Notes under the pieces: model-generated | What the model saw: the letters and a program-made list of their open reading frames with translations, nothing else | What the model was told of the DNA's origin: nothing | The model's database searches: none | Part shown: one piece after another, positions 36,220 to 45,610 of the stretch | How positions within the stretch are numbered: the first letter of the stretch is position 1 | Layout: every line of letters starts with the position of its first letter | Source: Chryseobacterium foetidum | Lineage (GTDB): Bacteria; Bacteroidota; Bacteroidia; Flavobacteriales; Weeksellaceae | Assembly (NCBI RefSeq): GCF_025457425.1 | Contig: NZ_JAMXIA010000002.1 | Location: 124,001-188,000 of the forward strand | Direction: 5' to 3' | Length of the DNA: 64,000 nt | Translations under genes and position numbers: made by a program

Positions 36220-36243
36220 ACCCGGCATACGCCGGGTTTTTCA
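36220..36243 (+). terminator. strong terminator between traD and traE
   Basis: ACCCGGC, an ATAC loop, GCCGGGT, then TTTTT: a 7-bp GC-rich perfect stem. It divides the tra region into a traA-D unit and a traE-Q unit. The 36108-36430 gap has no gene. Confidence 0.85.
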
Positions 36244-36430
36244 TGCTTATTATTAATTGCTGCAACATCAAATTTTATTTTGCGAACATCTTTCTATGAT
36301 AGTTTTGTTAAGCAACAGAATGCCAATGTCTATCAGATAATTCCAGTTTAAGATCATCTTTAAATGCTCCCGATACATTTGTTTCCGAAAGCTGCAAAGC
36401 GCAGTTTTCATGAACTAAAATGTTTCACTC

Positions 36431-36736
36431 ATGGAAAAACAAAAGATTAAAATTCTGATCTGCAGCGTATTTCTTGTTACTGCATTTCAGGTATCCGCAC
36501 AAGGCAACGGCACCGCCGGAATTAATGAAGCCACCCAGATGGTTACCTCTTATTTCGAGCCGGCAACTCAACTTATTTATGCCATTGGAGCTGTCGTCGG
36601 ACTGATTGGAGGTGTTAAGGTTTACAACAAATTCAGTAGTGGAGATCCCGACACCAGCAAGACAGCCGCCAGCTGGTTCGGAGCATGTATCTTCTTAATT
36701 GTTGCCGCTACCATCCTCCGTTCATTCTTCCTTTAA
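36431..36736 (+). CDS. traE: TraE (DUF4134, VirB2-like pilin subunit)
   Basis: A 101-residue protein with a signal peptide (FLVTAFQVSAQG) and two hydrophobic helices (about 47-66 and 80-99) around a polar FSSGDPDTSKTAASWFG loop, the layout of DUF4134 proteins. These are the probable pilin or channel subunit equivalent to VirB2. It is the first gene after the terminator and is followed 4 bp later by traF. Processing after the signal peptide would leave a mature protein of about 78 residues. Confidence 0.88.
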   Translation: MEKQKIKILICSVFLVTAFQVSAQGNGTAGINEATQMVTSYFEPATQLIYAIGAVVGLIGGVKVYNKFSSGDPDTSKTAASWFGACIFLIVAATILRSFFL

Positions 36737-36740
36737 AAAT

Positions 36741-37079
36741 ATGCTTATGAATACATATCATATCAACAAAGGTATCGGAAGAACTGTTGAATTCAAAGGG
36801 TTAAAAGCGCAGTATCTCTTCATCTTCGCAGGCGGATTATTGGGAATATTGGTATTCGTAATGATCATGTACATGGCGGGAGTCCATACTTACCTCTGCC
36901 TTTTTCTGGGCGGATCAAGTGCAGGACTTTTGATCTGGCTGACTTTCTCATTGAACAGAAAATACGGAGAGCATGGTTTGATGAAACTGGGTGCAAAGAA
37001 AAAACATCCTCAATACATCATCAGCCGAAAGTCCATCTTCAGGTTCATCACAATCAACTCTAAAAAAACTGCAGCATGA
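36741..37079 (+). CDS. traF: TraF (DUF4133, VirB3-like)
   Basis: A 112-residue inner-membrane protein with two adjacent helices (YLFIFAGGLLGILVFVMIMYMAG, YLCLFLGGSSAGLLIWLTF) and a basic cytoplasmic tail. This is the DUF4133 pattern, the VirB3 counterpart that works with the TraG ATPase. I begin at ATG 36741; a second Met two codons on is equally possible, while upstream in-frame sequence overlaps traE. Its stop overlaps the traG start (ATGA). Confidence 0.85.
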   Translation: MLMNTYHINKGIGRTVEFKGLKAQYLFIFAGGLLGILVFVMIMYMAGVHTYLCLFLGGSSAGLLIWLTFSLNRKYGEHGLMKLGAKKKHPQYIISRKSIFRFITINSKKTAA

Positions 37080-39583
37080 GAAATCAATCCAAAGCAGCAA
37101 CACTGGAAAGCAAATTCCCACTGTTAGCAGTGGAAGAAAACTGCATCATTTCAAAAGATGCTGATATTACGGTCTGTTTCAAAGTGAGACTACCGGAGCT
37201 TTTTACCGTTGCTTCAGCAGAATATGAAGCCATCCATTCTGCGTGGTTTAAGGCTGTTAAAACATTACCTGATTACAGCATCGTACACAAGCAGGATTGG
37301 TTCATCAAAGAAAACTACAATCCGGATTTATCAAAAGAAGATCAGAGTTTTCTATCCAAATCCTTTGAAAGGCATTTCAATGAAAGACCTTTTCTGAATC
37401 ATTACTGCTATCTCTTCATCACCAAAACAAGTAAAGAAAGAATGAGAATGCAGAGCAATTTCTCATCGCTCTGCAAAGGAAAACTCATTCCCAAAGAAAT
37501 CAGGGATAAGGAAGTTATCGCCAAATTCATGGAAGCGGTTGATCAGTTGGAAAGAATTATGAATGACAGCGGTTATGTGAGACTGGAAAGAATGACGGAA
37601 GATGAGATTACCGGAACAGCAGGTCAGTCAGGACTTTTGGAACAGTACCTTACTTTATCCAGAGAACTCAATCCATCCCTTCAGGATATTCATCTTGGCG
37701 CAGAAGAAATGCGAATCGGGAATAACCGGATCAGCATGCACACATTATCTGATACGGATGATCTTCCAGGAACGGTGTCTTCTTACAGCCGCTATGAAAA
37801 ACTGAGTACAGACCGAAGTGACTGTCTGCTGTCATTTGCTTCCCCTGTTGGACTGCTGCTCAACTGCAATCACATTTACAATCAATATCTTTTTATTGAC
37901 AACAGTGAAGATAATCTCAGCAAATTTGAAAAGTCAGCCAGAAATATGCATTCTCTGGCCAGATACAGCCGGGCAAATCAGATTAATAAGGAATGGGTTG
38001 AGAAATACCTTAATGAAGCCCATTCATATGGCCTGCAATCCATCCGTGCTCATTTCAATATCATGTCATGGTCAGATCAGCTCTCTGAACTTAAACAACT
38101 GAAAAACGATACCGGAAGTGCTTTGGCTTTAATGGAATGCAAACCCCGCCACAATACCACAGACGTTGCCACATTGTATTGGTCAGGAATACCCGGAAAT
38201 GCAGGAGATTTTCCAAGTGAGGAAAGTTTTTACACCTTCATTGAACCTGCACTGTGTTTTTTCACCGAAGAGACCAATTATCAGAATTCACCCTCACCAT
38301 TTGGAATCAAGATGGCTGACAGACTCACAGGTAAACCGATTCACCTGGATATTTCTGATCTTCCGATGAAACAGGGCATTATTACGAATCGTAATAAGTT
38401 TATTCTCGGACCATCAGGGAGCGGAAAGTCTTTTTTTACCAACCACATGGTCAGACAGTATTATGAGCAGGGAGCCCATGTATTATTGGTAGATACCGGA
38501 AACTCCTATCAGGGTTTATGTGAACTGATCAAAGGAAAGACAAAGGGGGAGGACGGAGTGTATTTCACCTACACTGAAGATAATCCTATCGCTTTTAACC
38601 CATTCTACACAGATGACGGCGTTTTCGACATTGAGAAAAGAGAAAGTATAAAAACATTGATTTTAACCTTGTGGAAAAGAGATGACGAACCACCTACAAG
38701 ATCAGAAGAGGTCGCCTTGTCCAATGCCGTCAGCGGATATATTGAGCAGATCAAACGAGCTGTACAGTATCCTTGTTTCAATGGCTTTTATGACTATGTA
38801 AAGAATGATTATCAGGCAGTATTGGAGCTGAAAAAAGTACGTGAGAAAGATTTCGATATCGCCAACTTTTTAAATGTTCTCGAACCTTATTACAGAGGCG
38901 GAGAATATGATTACCTGCTCAATTCAGATAGACAGCTGGATCTTCTTTCCAAAAGGTTTATTGTTTTCGAGATCGATGCCATCAAAGATCATAAGATACT
39001 ATTTCCGATTGTGACCATTATCATAATGGAGGTTTTCATCAACAAGATGCGAAGGCTTAAAGGAATCAGAAAACTCATTTTGATTGAAGAAGCTTGGAAA
39101 GCGATTGCTAAAGAAGGGATGGCGGAATATATTAAATATCTCTTCAAAACAGTAAGGAAATTCTTCGGCGAAGCCATCGTAGTTACTCAGGAAGTAGACG
39201 ACATTATACAATCACCCATTGTAAAAGAAAGTATCATCAACAATTCAGACTGCAAAATCCTGCTGGATCAGCGGAAATACATGAACAAGTTCGATGATAT
39301 TCAGGCGATGCTCGGTTTGACTGACAAAGAAAAAGCTCAGGTACTTTCGATCAATATGAACAATGATTCAAAAAGACTTTACAAAGAAGTATGGATTGGA
39401 TTAGGAGGAACTCATTCCGCTGTGTATGCTACGGAAGTGTCTACAGAAGAATATCTGGCTTACACAACTGAAGAAACTGAGAAAATGGAAGTCATGAACT
39501 TAGCTTCGGAACTGGATGGCAATGTCGAACATGCCATCAAGAGGATCTCCTTAAAGAGAATCAAATCGAACAAAGAAAATTAA
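37076..39583 (+). CDS. traG: TraG, VirB4-type conjugation ATPase
   Basis: An 835-residue ATPase that powers assembly of the transfer channel. The N-terminal ~400 residues are the VirB4 assembly domain. The motor domain has a Walker A motif GPSGSGKS (about 445-452), HVLLVDTGNSYQGL, and the Walker B region KLILIEEAWKAIAKEGMAEY, followed by RKFFGEAIVVTQEVDDI. The length fits CTnDOT TraG. It overlaps traF by 4 bp. No lesion is seen. The next gene here is traI; the traH gene found at this place in CTnDOT is missing. Confidence 0.93.
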   Translation: MRNQSKAATLESKFPLLAVEENCIISKDADITVCFKVRLPELFTVASAEYEAIHSAWFKAVKTLPDYSIVHKQDWFIKENYNPDLSKEDQSFLSKSFERHFNERPFLNHYCYLFITKTSKERMRMQSNFSSLCKGKLIPKEIRDKEVIAKFMEAVDQLERIMNDSGYVRLERMTEDEITGTAGQSGLLEQYLTLSRELNPSLQDIHLGAEEMRIGNNRISMHTLSDTDDLPGTVSSYSRYEKLSTDRSDCLLSFASPVGLLLNCNHIYNQYLFIDNSEDNLSKFEKSARNMHSLARYSRANQINKEWVEKYLNEAHSYGLQSIRAHFNIMSWSDQLSELKQLKNDTGSALALMECKPRHNTTDVATLYWSGIPGNAGDFPSEESFYTFIEPALCFFTEETNYQNSPSPFGIKMADRLTGKPIHLDISDLPMKQGIITNRNKFILGPSGSGKSFFTNHMVRQYYEQGAHVLLVDTGNSYQGLCELIKGKTKGEDGVYFTYTEDNPIAFNPFYTDDGVFDIEKRESIKTLILTLWKRDDEPPTRSEEVALSNAVSGYIEQIKRAVQYPCFNGFYDYVKNDYQAVLELKKVREKDFDIANFLNVLEPYYRGGEYDYLLNSDRQLDLLSKRFIVFEIDAIKDHKILFPIVTIIIMEVFINKMRRLKGIRKLILIEEAWKAIAKEGMAEYIKYLFKTVRKFFGEAIVVTQEVDDIIQSPIVKESIINNSDCKILLDQRKYMNKFDDIQAMLGLTDKEKAQVLSINMNNDSKRLYKEVWIGLGGTHSAVYATEVSTEEYLAYTTEETEKMEVMNLASELDGNVEHAIKRISLKRIKSNKEN

Positions 39584-39602
39584 TCAATTAAAATTAAAAG
39601 TA

Positions 39603-40235
39603 ATGAAAAATTTAATCATTAAAACTCTGATGATAGCGGGACTCGCAATAGCAACATTTGCAAAAGCACAGTTCGTAGTGACCGACCCTGCCAATCTCGC
39701 ATCAGGAATTCTGAACTCCGCCAATGAAATTGTTCAGACCTCAAACACAGTTTCCAATGTGGTCAAGAACTTTAATGAGGTCAAGAAGGTGTATGAACAG
39801 GGAAAGGAATACTATGATAAGCTAAAGGCAGTGAATAACCTGGTCAAGGATGCCCGCAAAGTGCAGCAGACGGTACTTTTAGTGGGTGATGTGTCTGATA
39901 TGTACGTCAACAATTTCGGGAAGATGCTCAATGACCCAAGCTTTAATACGCAGGAACTTACAGCCATTGCCAATGGATATTCCACTTTACTTAACGAAAG
40001 TACTGAACTGCTTAAAGAGTTAAAGCAGATTGTTACTTCTACCAACTTGTCGTTGAATGACAAAGAGAGAATGGATGTCATAGACAGGGTTTACAAAGAA
40101 GTGAAGGACTATCATAATCTGGTTCGCTACTATACGAACAAGAATATTTCTGTCAGCTACCTGCGCGCTAAAAAGCAGAATAATACCCAAAGGGTTTTAA
40201 ATCTGTACGGAACTGCAAATCAAAAATACTGGTAG
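39603..40235 (+). CDS. traI: TraI (DUF4141) conjugation protein
   Basis: A 210-residue exported protein with a signal peptide (MIAGLAIATFAKA) and a helical, coiled mature region (NSANEIVQTSNTVSNVV, KVYEQGKEYYDKLKAVN), as in the DUF4141/P-type conjugation proteins that resemble VirB5/TrbJ. It probably lies in the periplasm, where VirB5-like proteins form the pilus tip. It starts 19 bp after traG and ends 1 bp before traJ. Confidence 0.85.
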   Translation: MKNLIIKTLMIAGLAIATFAKAQFVVTDPANLASGILNSANEIVQTSNTVSNVVKNFNEVKKVYEQGKEYYDKLKAVNNLVKDARKVQQTVLLVGDVSDMYVNNFGKMLNDPSFNTQELTAIANGYSTLLNESTELLKELKQIVTSTNLSLNDKERMDVIDRVYKEVKDYHNLVRYYTNKNISVSYLRAKKQNNTQRVLNLYGTANQKYW

Positions 40236-40236
40236 G

Positions 40237-41229
40237 ATGGAAGAGACTAATTTACACGAAGTATTGCGTGCGGTATACGAAGAAATGATGCCGTTGTGCG
40301 AAGACATGGCCAATGTTGCAAAAGCTGTTGCCGGACTGGGAGCACTGTTTTATGTTGCCATTAAAGTCTGGCAGTCTTTAAGCAGAGCCGAACCCATTGA
40401 CCTCTTTCCAATGCTGAGACCTTTTGCGATCGGAATCTGTATTATGTTTTTTTCAACATTGGTTTTAGGAGGCATCAATGGAGTGCTGAGTCCTGTTGTT
40501 GAAGGCAGTCATTCCATGCTGGAAGGTCAGGTTTTGGATCTAAACGAGTTGCAGCAGAAAAAAGATCTGTTGGAAAGGGAGGCTCTGCTTCGAAATCCTG
40601 AGATGTCCTATCTGGCTTCTGATGAGGAGTTTGATAAAAAACTTGAAGAGTTGGGTTGGTCTCCATCAGATTTGGTTACCATGTCAGGAATGTATATGGA
40701 AAGGCAGATGTTTGAGGTAAAAAAACAGATCAGGGACGGCTTTAGGGAATTTCTGGAAATACTCTTTCAGGCAGCCGCTTTGGTAATTGATACCATCAGA
40801 ACTTTTTTTCTTATAGTCCTTTCGATTCTCGGGCCTATTGCATTTGCGATTTCGGTATGGGATGGTTTTCAATCCACATTAACGCAATGGCTCACCCGAT
40901 ATATCAGTGTTTACCTTTGGCTTCCTGTCGCTGACATTTTCAGTGCAATCCTTGCCAAGATCCAGTCACTGATTATCGAAAGAGATATTGAGATGCTATC
41001 TGATCCTAACTTCATTCCTGATACTTCTAACACAGTCTATATCATCTTTATGATTATCGGAATCATCGGATACTTTACAGTTCCAACGGTTACCGGCTGG
41101 GTTATACAGGCTGGAGGTGCAGGCAACTTTACGCGCAATGTCAACCAGACTGCACAGAAATCAGGAAACATTGCCGGCGCTGCCGCAGGTTCAGCGACGG
41201 GCAATATTTCAGGAAGATTATTAAAATAA
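40237..41229 (+). CDS. traJ: TraJ, VirB6-like membrane protein
   Basis: A 330-residue polytopic inner-membrane protein. Hydrophobic segments lie at about 25-45, 60-85, 170-210, 215-235 and 265-290, with a polar loop of about 80 residues carrying EGSHSMLEGQVLDLNELQQK. This fits the CTnDOT TraJ family, the VirB6/TrbL equivalent of the channel. The C-terminal Gly/Ala-rich tail (NIAGAAAGSATGNISG) is typical. It follows traI after 1 bp and precedes traK by 15 bp. Confidence 0.88.
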   Translation: MEETNLHEVLRAVYEEMMPLCEDMANVAKAVAGLGALFYVAIKVWQSLSRAEPIDLFPMLRPFAIGICIMFFSTLVLGGINGVLSPVVEGSHSMLEGQVLDLNELQQKKDLLEREALLRNPEMSYLASDEEFDKKLEELGWSPSDLVTMSGMYMERQMFEVKKQIRDGFREFLEILFQAAALVIDTIRTFFLIVLSILGPIAFAISVWDGFQSTLTQWLTRYISVYLWLPVADIFSAILAKIQSLIIERDIEMLSDPNFIPDTSNTVYIIFMIIGIIGYFTVPTVTGWVIQAGGAGNFTRNVNQTAQKSGNIAGAAAGSATGNISGRLLK

Positions 41230-41244
41230 TTAAACCCAAAAACA

Positions 41245-41868
41245 ATGGAATTTAAAACTTTAAGAAATATAGAAAACAGTTTCAGACAGATCCGGTTATT
41301 TACGTTTGTTTTTGCCTTGTTATGCTTTGGAGTGGTTGGACTGGTGATCTTCAAATCTTATCAATTTGCAGAAGAACAACGACAGAAGATCTATGTACTG
41401 GACAATGGAAAATCTCTGATGGTTGCGCTTTCTCAGGATATGTCGATCAACCGTCCTGTAGAAGCGAGAGAACATGTTAGGCGTTTTCACGAACTCTTCT
41501 TTACAATTGCTCCCGATAAAAATGCAATCGAGAGCAACGTCAAAAGAGCTTTCAACCTGGCTGACCAGTCTGCCTTCAATTACTACAAAGACCTATCTGA
41601 AAAAGGCTATTACAACCGAATTATTTCTGGAAATATCCAGCAAAGAATTGAAGTCGACAGTGTTGTAGCAAACTTCAACAATTATCCTTATCAAGTACAA
41701 ACTTTTGCCCGTCAGTATATTATCAGATCCAGTAATCTGACCATCAGAAGTCTGATCACCAACTGCTCACTTGTAAACTCGGTAAGGTCGGACAGCAATC
41801 CCCAGGGATTTACTATTGAAAAATTTAATGTTGTCGAGAACAAAGATATTGAAACTGTTGAACGTTAA
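41245..41868 (+). CDS. traK: TraK, VirB8-like conjugation protein
   Basis: A 207-residue bitopic membrane protein: a short cytoplasmic start, one transmembrane helix (about 17-38, FTFVFALLCFGVVGLVIF), and a periplasmic alpha/beta domain carrying RFHELFFTIAPDKNAI. This is the TraK/VirB8 pattern of the channel scaffold. It is well placed between traJ and traL. Intact. Confidence 0.88.
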   Translation: MEFKTLRNIENSFRQIRLFTFVFALLCFGVVGLVIFKSYQFAEEQRQKIYVLDNGKSLMVALSQDMSINRPVEAREHVRRFHELFFTIAPDKNAIESNVKRAFNLADQSAFNYYKDLSEKGYYNRIISGNIQQRIEVDSVVANFNNYPYQVQTFARQYIIRSSNLTIRSLITNCSLVNSVRSDSNPQGFTIEKFNVVENKDIETVER

Positions 41869-41879
41869 AATCAAAACCA

Positions 41880-42122
41880 ATGAAAAAGTTTAGACAAACA
41901 ATCGATCAACAGGTTCTGAATGCAGAGCAGAAGTGGAAAGCATTGCCCGAGAAACGTCAACGAATACTGACAAAAATCTTTTTTGCAGTTTACACTTTGG
42001 TCATTATGGCTGCGTTTATACAGATCTGGTGTAATGCGGCTCACAGCAAAGCAATTCCAATCGGCAGTCACATCAGCAACATCCCTGTAGGAATCGACAT
42101 CAATAAAAAAGTACCAAAATGA
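41880..42122 (+). CDS. traL: TraL (DUF3989) small conjugation protein
   Basis: An 80-residue protein with an N-terminal charged helix (QVLNAEQKWKALPEKRQRIL), one membrane span (KIFFAVYTLVIMAAFIQI) and a short periplasmic tail with IPIGSHISNIPVG. This fits DUF3989/TraL, a small inner-membrane accessory of the mating channel. It overlaps traM by 4 bp (ATGA). Confidence 0.85.
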   Translation: MKKFRQTIDQQVLNAEQKWKALPEKRQRILTKIFFAVYTLVIMAAFIQIWCNAAHSKAIPIGSHISNIPVGIDINKKVPK

Positions 42123-43450
42123 AAGATCAGAATACAACCCAGGTTAGGGTTACTGAAGGAAGTTCCGGATTTTCATCGAACAATGAACTTCATGAAACCA
42201 GAAAAGAACAGCTTGAAAAACTGAAGAAACCATTGATTTATTTTCTCATGGCTGTTGTCTGTGCAGGATGCCTGTATCTTATTTTTAAACCAAAAGAAAA
42301 AATAATAATTGAAGATGTCGGTTTTAATTCAGCAATTCCACAGGCAGCAGAAGATAAATTACAGTCCGATAAGCAGAAAGCTTACGAACAGCAATTGCTT
42401 GAGCAGAAGAATGAAGAGAAAAAAAATGCTTTATCGACGCTTTCAGATTACTGGACAGACCCTGTGACCTTGCCGAATGGAAATTCACAAAATGCAGGTG
42501 ATCAATCTCAATTAAATCAAAGCGGAATATTATCAGGTGATCAGAATGCCGTCAACAGTTATCGAAATGCGCAGCAGACTTTAGGCTCTTTTTACAGCAG
42601 GGATGATCAGGAAGTTCGTGAGCTGAAAAGAGAAATTAGCAGACTCAGGAATGAATCATCACAAAAAGATTCGGCACCTGTTGGATCAACCATTAATGAT
42701 CAGCTTGAACTGATGGAGAAATCTTATCAGATGGCTGCAAAGTATCTTCCAACGAACTCCGGCTCAGAGAAATCAGTAGAAAATAAAGTTCTTGAAAATC
42801 AGGATGAAGATAAGAAACTTCAAGTGACAGCTGCCTTGCCAGTAAGAAAAAGCATCATATCCAGTCTGTACCGTGAAGTCAGTGACAGTGCTTTTCTAAC
42901 AACTTTACATCGAAACAGTTTCAACGATCTGCAAAGCAGTAAGCAGGTAAATAATTTTTCCTATCCCAACAGTATTAAGGGGGTGATCCATGAAACAAAA
43001 ACCATTACCGCAGAAAGTATAGTAAGCTTAAGGCTTTCACAGCCGATGCTTGTAGCAAAGACCTTTATTCCGGCAGGCACTGTACTCAAAGCAACTGCAA
43101 AATTTCAGGGAGGAAGGTTGATGTTGAAAATTTCAACCATTGAGTACAATGGCAACATCCAGCAGGTTGAGATCAATGTGCATGATAACGACGGGCAGTC
43201 AGGACTTCATATTCCTTATTCTCCTGAACAAAATGCAGCAAATGAAATTTTGGGAAATATGGGACAGACTTCAGGAACCAATATCATGATGACTCAATCC
43301 GCAGGACAGCAGATTGCGGCAGACTTGACAAAAGGTGTTGTTCAGGGAGTATCAGGATATTTTCAAAAAAAGGTCAGACTTCCTAAAGTTACTGTAAAAG
43401 CCGGCCATCAGGTTTTTCTGGTCTCAACAAATAAAATAACATCAAAATAA
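42119..43450 (+). CDS. traM: TraM, VirB10-like conjugation protein
   Basis: A 443-residue protein with a single N-terminal membrane span (about 41-56, LIYFLMAVVCAGCLYLIF), a long polar linker with coiled-coil segments (REISRLRNESSQ), and a C-terminal ~180-residue domain (IKGVIHETKTITAESIVSLR, FIPAGTVLKATAKFQGGRLM) corresponding to the Bacteroidetes TraM, a VirB10/TrbI-like inner-to-outer membrane bridge. It ends in KKVRLPKVTVKAGHQVFLVS. It lies between traL and traN in the standard order. Confidence 0.9.
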   Translation: MKDQNTTQVRVTEGSSGFSSNNELHETRKEQLEKLKKPLIYFLMAVVCAGCLYLIFKPKEKIIIEDVGFNSAIPQAAEDKLQSDKQKAYEQQLLEQKNEEKKNALSTLSDYWTDPVTLPNGNSQNAGDQSQLNQSGILSGDQNAVNSYRNAQQTLGSFYSRDDQEVRELKREISRLRNESSQKDSAPVGSTINDQLELMEKSYQMAAKYLPTNSGSEKSVENKVLENQDEDKKLQVTAALPVRKSIISSLYREVSDSAFLTTLHRNSFNDLQSSKQVNNFSYPNSIKGVIHETKTITAESIVSLRLSQPMLVAKTFIPAGTVLKATAKFQGGRLMLKISTIEYNGNIQQVEINVHDNDGQSGLHIPYSPEQNAANEILGNMGQTSGTNIMMTQSAGQQIAADLTKGVVQGVSGYFQKKVRLPKVTVKAGHQVFLVSTNKITSK

Positions 43451-43455
43451 TTATA

Positions 43456-44355
43456 ATGAAGATTATACATACACCATGGATCATATTGATTCTATTGATA
43501 TTTTTTACAAGCTCAACCAGAGCTCAGGAAATGCCACAATTTGCTTCACTGAATGAAGCAAGAATGGAACCTTATAAAATGGAAGTCACCTATAACAAGA
43601 CAACCCATTTAATATTCCCTTCACCAATTCGGTATGTTGATTTGGGAAGCGAAAATCTTATTGCCAACAAAGCAGAGGATGTTGGAAATGTTCTGCGAAT
43701 TAAGGCAGGAATAAAAGATTTTGAAGAAGAAACGAATTTCTCAGTCATTACGCAGGATGGTAAATTTTACAGCTTTGATGTATTTTACAGTTCGTATCCG
43801 GACACTTTAAATTATGATCTTCTTAAACTGCAAAGACAGCATGAAAAAGAATATTCAACAGAAGTGTTATTAGAAGACCTTAAAGGAGAACCGGCTTCAT
43901 TGACAGAGCTTTTGATGAAAACATTGCACGAAAATCCCAAAAGAACCATCAGGCATATCGGAAACAAAAGTTTCGGAATACATTTTCTGTTGGAATCTTT
44001 ATATGTTCATGAAGGAAAATTTTATTTTATGTTCAATTTTAAGAATAAAAGCAACATTCCATACAATATCGATTTTTTCAGCTTTAAGATTGTTGACAAG
44101 AAGAATTTGAAACGAACAGTTGTTCAGGATAAATTATTGACACCGGTTCGTGAGTATTTAATCACTAAGACGATTAATCATCAATCCGATGAAAAGGCAG
44201 TTTATCTACTAGATCAGTTTACATTACTGGAAGATCAGATTCTGGAAATAGAAGTCTTTGAAAAAGAGGGTGGAAGGCATCAGAAAATACATGTTGAAAA
44301 TGCTGACCTTATCAGTGCAAAACTTGTTGAGGATATTCATTTAAAATTTAAATAG
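43456..44355 (+). CDS. traN: TraN, VirB9-like conjugation protein
   Basis: A 299-residue exported protein with a signal peptide (LILLIFFTSSTRAQE) and a domain beginning YNKTTHLIFPSPIRYVDLGS, the hallmark of CTnDOT TraN (DUF4138). It is the VirB9 counterpart in the outer-membrane core complex. The C-terminal beta-rich half contains FMFNFKNKSNIPYNIDFF. It begins 5 bp after traM and is followed 1 bp later by traO. Intact and of usual length. Confidence 0.9.
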   Translation: MKIIHTPWIILILLIFFTSSTRAQEMPQFASLNEARMEPYKMEVTYNKTTHLIFPSPIRYVDLGSENLIANKAEDVGNVLRIKAGIKDFEEETNFSVITQDGKFYSFDVFYSSYPDTLNYDLLKLQRQHEKEYSTEVLLEDLKGEPASLTELLMKTLHENPKRTIRHIGNKSFGIHFLLESLYVHEGKFYFMFNFKNKSNIPYNIDFFSFKIVDKKNLKRTVVQDKLLTPVREYLITKTINHQSDEKAVYLLDQFTLLEDQILEIEVFEKEGGRHQKIHVENADLISAKLVEDIHLKFK

Positions 44356-44356
44356 A

Positions 44357-44911
44357 ATGAAAAGGTTTATCATAATTATAGTATTGCTCATCACAAACCA
44401 TGCGATCAGCGCACAACGAATACTTCCCAAGCAGAAAGGTGTTGAAATCAATTCAGGAATATTAGTTTCAGAAAACTCAGATAATTATTTTATAAGTGCC
44501 GGTTTAATTGTTCATTCCAAAAAAGGAAATTATCTGCTTTATTCACTGGATTATTCCAGAGAGGAAATCCAATACCGTACCTGCAAAATACCCATGGAAA
44601 CTATTACCGCAGAAGCAGGTTACAGTTTGAACATGATTGGTAACAGAAAGAAAAGTCTGATGATTAATGCAACCATCTCAGCAATTGCCGGGTATGAGAT
44701 AATCAACAGAGATGAAAGAATCTTATTCGATGGCTCAGTCATTATTAATGAATCTTCATTAGTATATGGAGCAGCCGGAAGGCTTACTGCAGAATTCTAC
44801 CTTTCAGATCGCTTCACGCTAATTGCTTCGGGCAGAACAAAAATACTTTGGAATACATCGCAAAACCAGTTTACCCCTTCAGTGGGAATCGGACTAAGAA
44901 TCAATTTATAG
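44357..44911 (+). CDS. traO: TraO conjugation protein
   Basis: A 184-residue exported protein with a signal peptide (IIVLLITNHAISAQ) and a beta-strand-rich mature part with alternating hydrophobic residues ending GIGLRINL, as in small outer-membrane barrels. This matches the TraO family by place and layout. It probably sits in the outer membrane near the TraN complex; the exact role is unknown. It starts 1 bp after traN. Confidence 0.85.
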   Translation: MKRFIIIIVLLITNHAISAQRILPKQKGVEINSGILVSENSDNYFISAGLIVHSKKGNYLLYSLDYSREEIQYRTCKIPMETITAEAGYSLNMIGNRKKSLMINATISAIAGYEIINRDERILFDGSVIINESSLVYGAAGRLTAEFYLSDRFTLIASGRTKILWNTSQNQFTPSVGIGLRINL

Positions 44912-44925
44912 AATAATCAAACATT

Positions 44926-45372
44926 ATGAAGAATTTTATCTGCAAAGCGAAACGCTTTTTACCTGTTTTCCTAATAATTCCCATTCTGACTTTTACAGAA
45001 ATAATCCTTTCATCATGTATCAACGATGAATTAGAAATTAAGCAGAACTTTCCATTTGATATTTCAGTCATGCCTGTTCCTAAAAATATAGCAAAGGATG
45101 AAACAGTGGAAATCAGACTTAAAATACACCCTTCCGGCGATTTTACTGAAACCACATACTACTTGAGGTACTTTCAGTTTGACGGATCCGGAACACTGAA
45201 GTATTATGATGATGCACCCTATCTACCCAATGATTCGTATGAGCTCAGTCAGAAAGAGTTTCGCCTGTATTACACATCGTCATCTACGGTGTCACAGAAA
45301 TTTAAAATATGGATAACGGATAGTTTCGGAAATGAGAAAGAGATCGAATTTGAATTCGGTAACAAGGATTAA
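44926..45372 (+). CDS. traQ: TraQ-like protein (DUF3872)
   Basis: A 148-residue exported protein, probably a lipoprotein (hydrophobic start with SSC at about residue 30), with an Ig-like domain (DISVMPVPKNIAKDETVEIR, TYYLRYFQFDGSG, FKIWITDSFGNEKEI), which fits DUF3872/TraQ. It is the last tra gene here, immediately before a strong terminator. The primase-type traP normally found between traO and traQ in CTnDOT is absent. Confidence 0.8.
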   Translation: MKNFICKAKRFLPVFLIIPILTFTEIILSSCINDELEIKQNFPFDISVMPVPKNIAKDETVEIRLKIHPSGDFTETTYYLRYFQFDGSGTLKYYDDAPYLPNDSYELSQKEFRLYYTSSSTVSQKFKIWITDSFGNEKEIEFEFGNKD

Positions 45373-45377
45373 TAAAC

Positions 45378-45417
45378 CAATTCCCATTTTTAATAATGGG
45401 AATTGATTTTTTTTTAT
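45378..45417 (+). terminator. terminator of the tra operon
   Basis: CAATTCCCAT, a short loop, ATGGGAATTG, then nine T. It has a perfect 10-bp stem 5 bp after the traQ stop. Confidence 0.9.
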
Positions 45418-45610
45418 AAGTTTATATAATTAATCTTTTTATGCAATTTTCAATTAGCTGCACTTTCATAATCTTTGAACTTTAAAATCCAATTGTTGCC
45501 TAATGGGGTTGACAATTTAATATTTATGTATATCCTAAAATTGTGTTCTCAGTAAGGACGCAGTTAAATCGAAATCATTATTTTTTTCAAATATGTTATA
45601 AAAAGTTCTT
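45418..45610. other. AT-rich stretch between traQ and the AbiEii remnant
   Basis: No gene is seen. A plus-strand open frame at 45543-45749 reads through the minus-strand AbiEii remnant and has no recognisable product. Confidence 0.4.
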
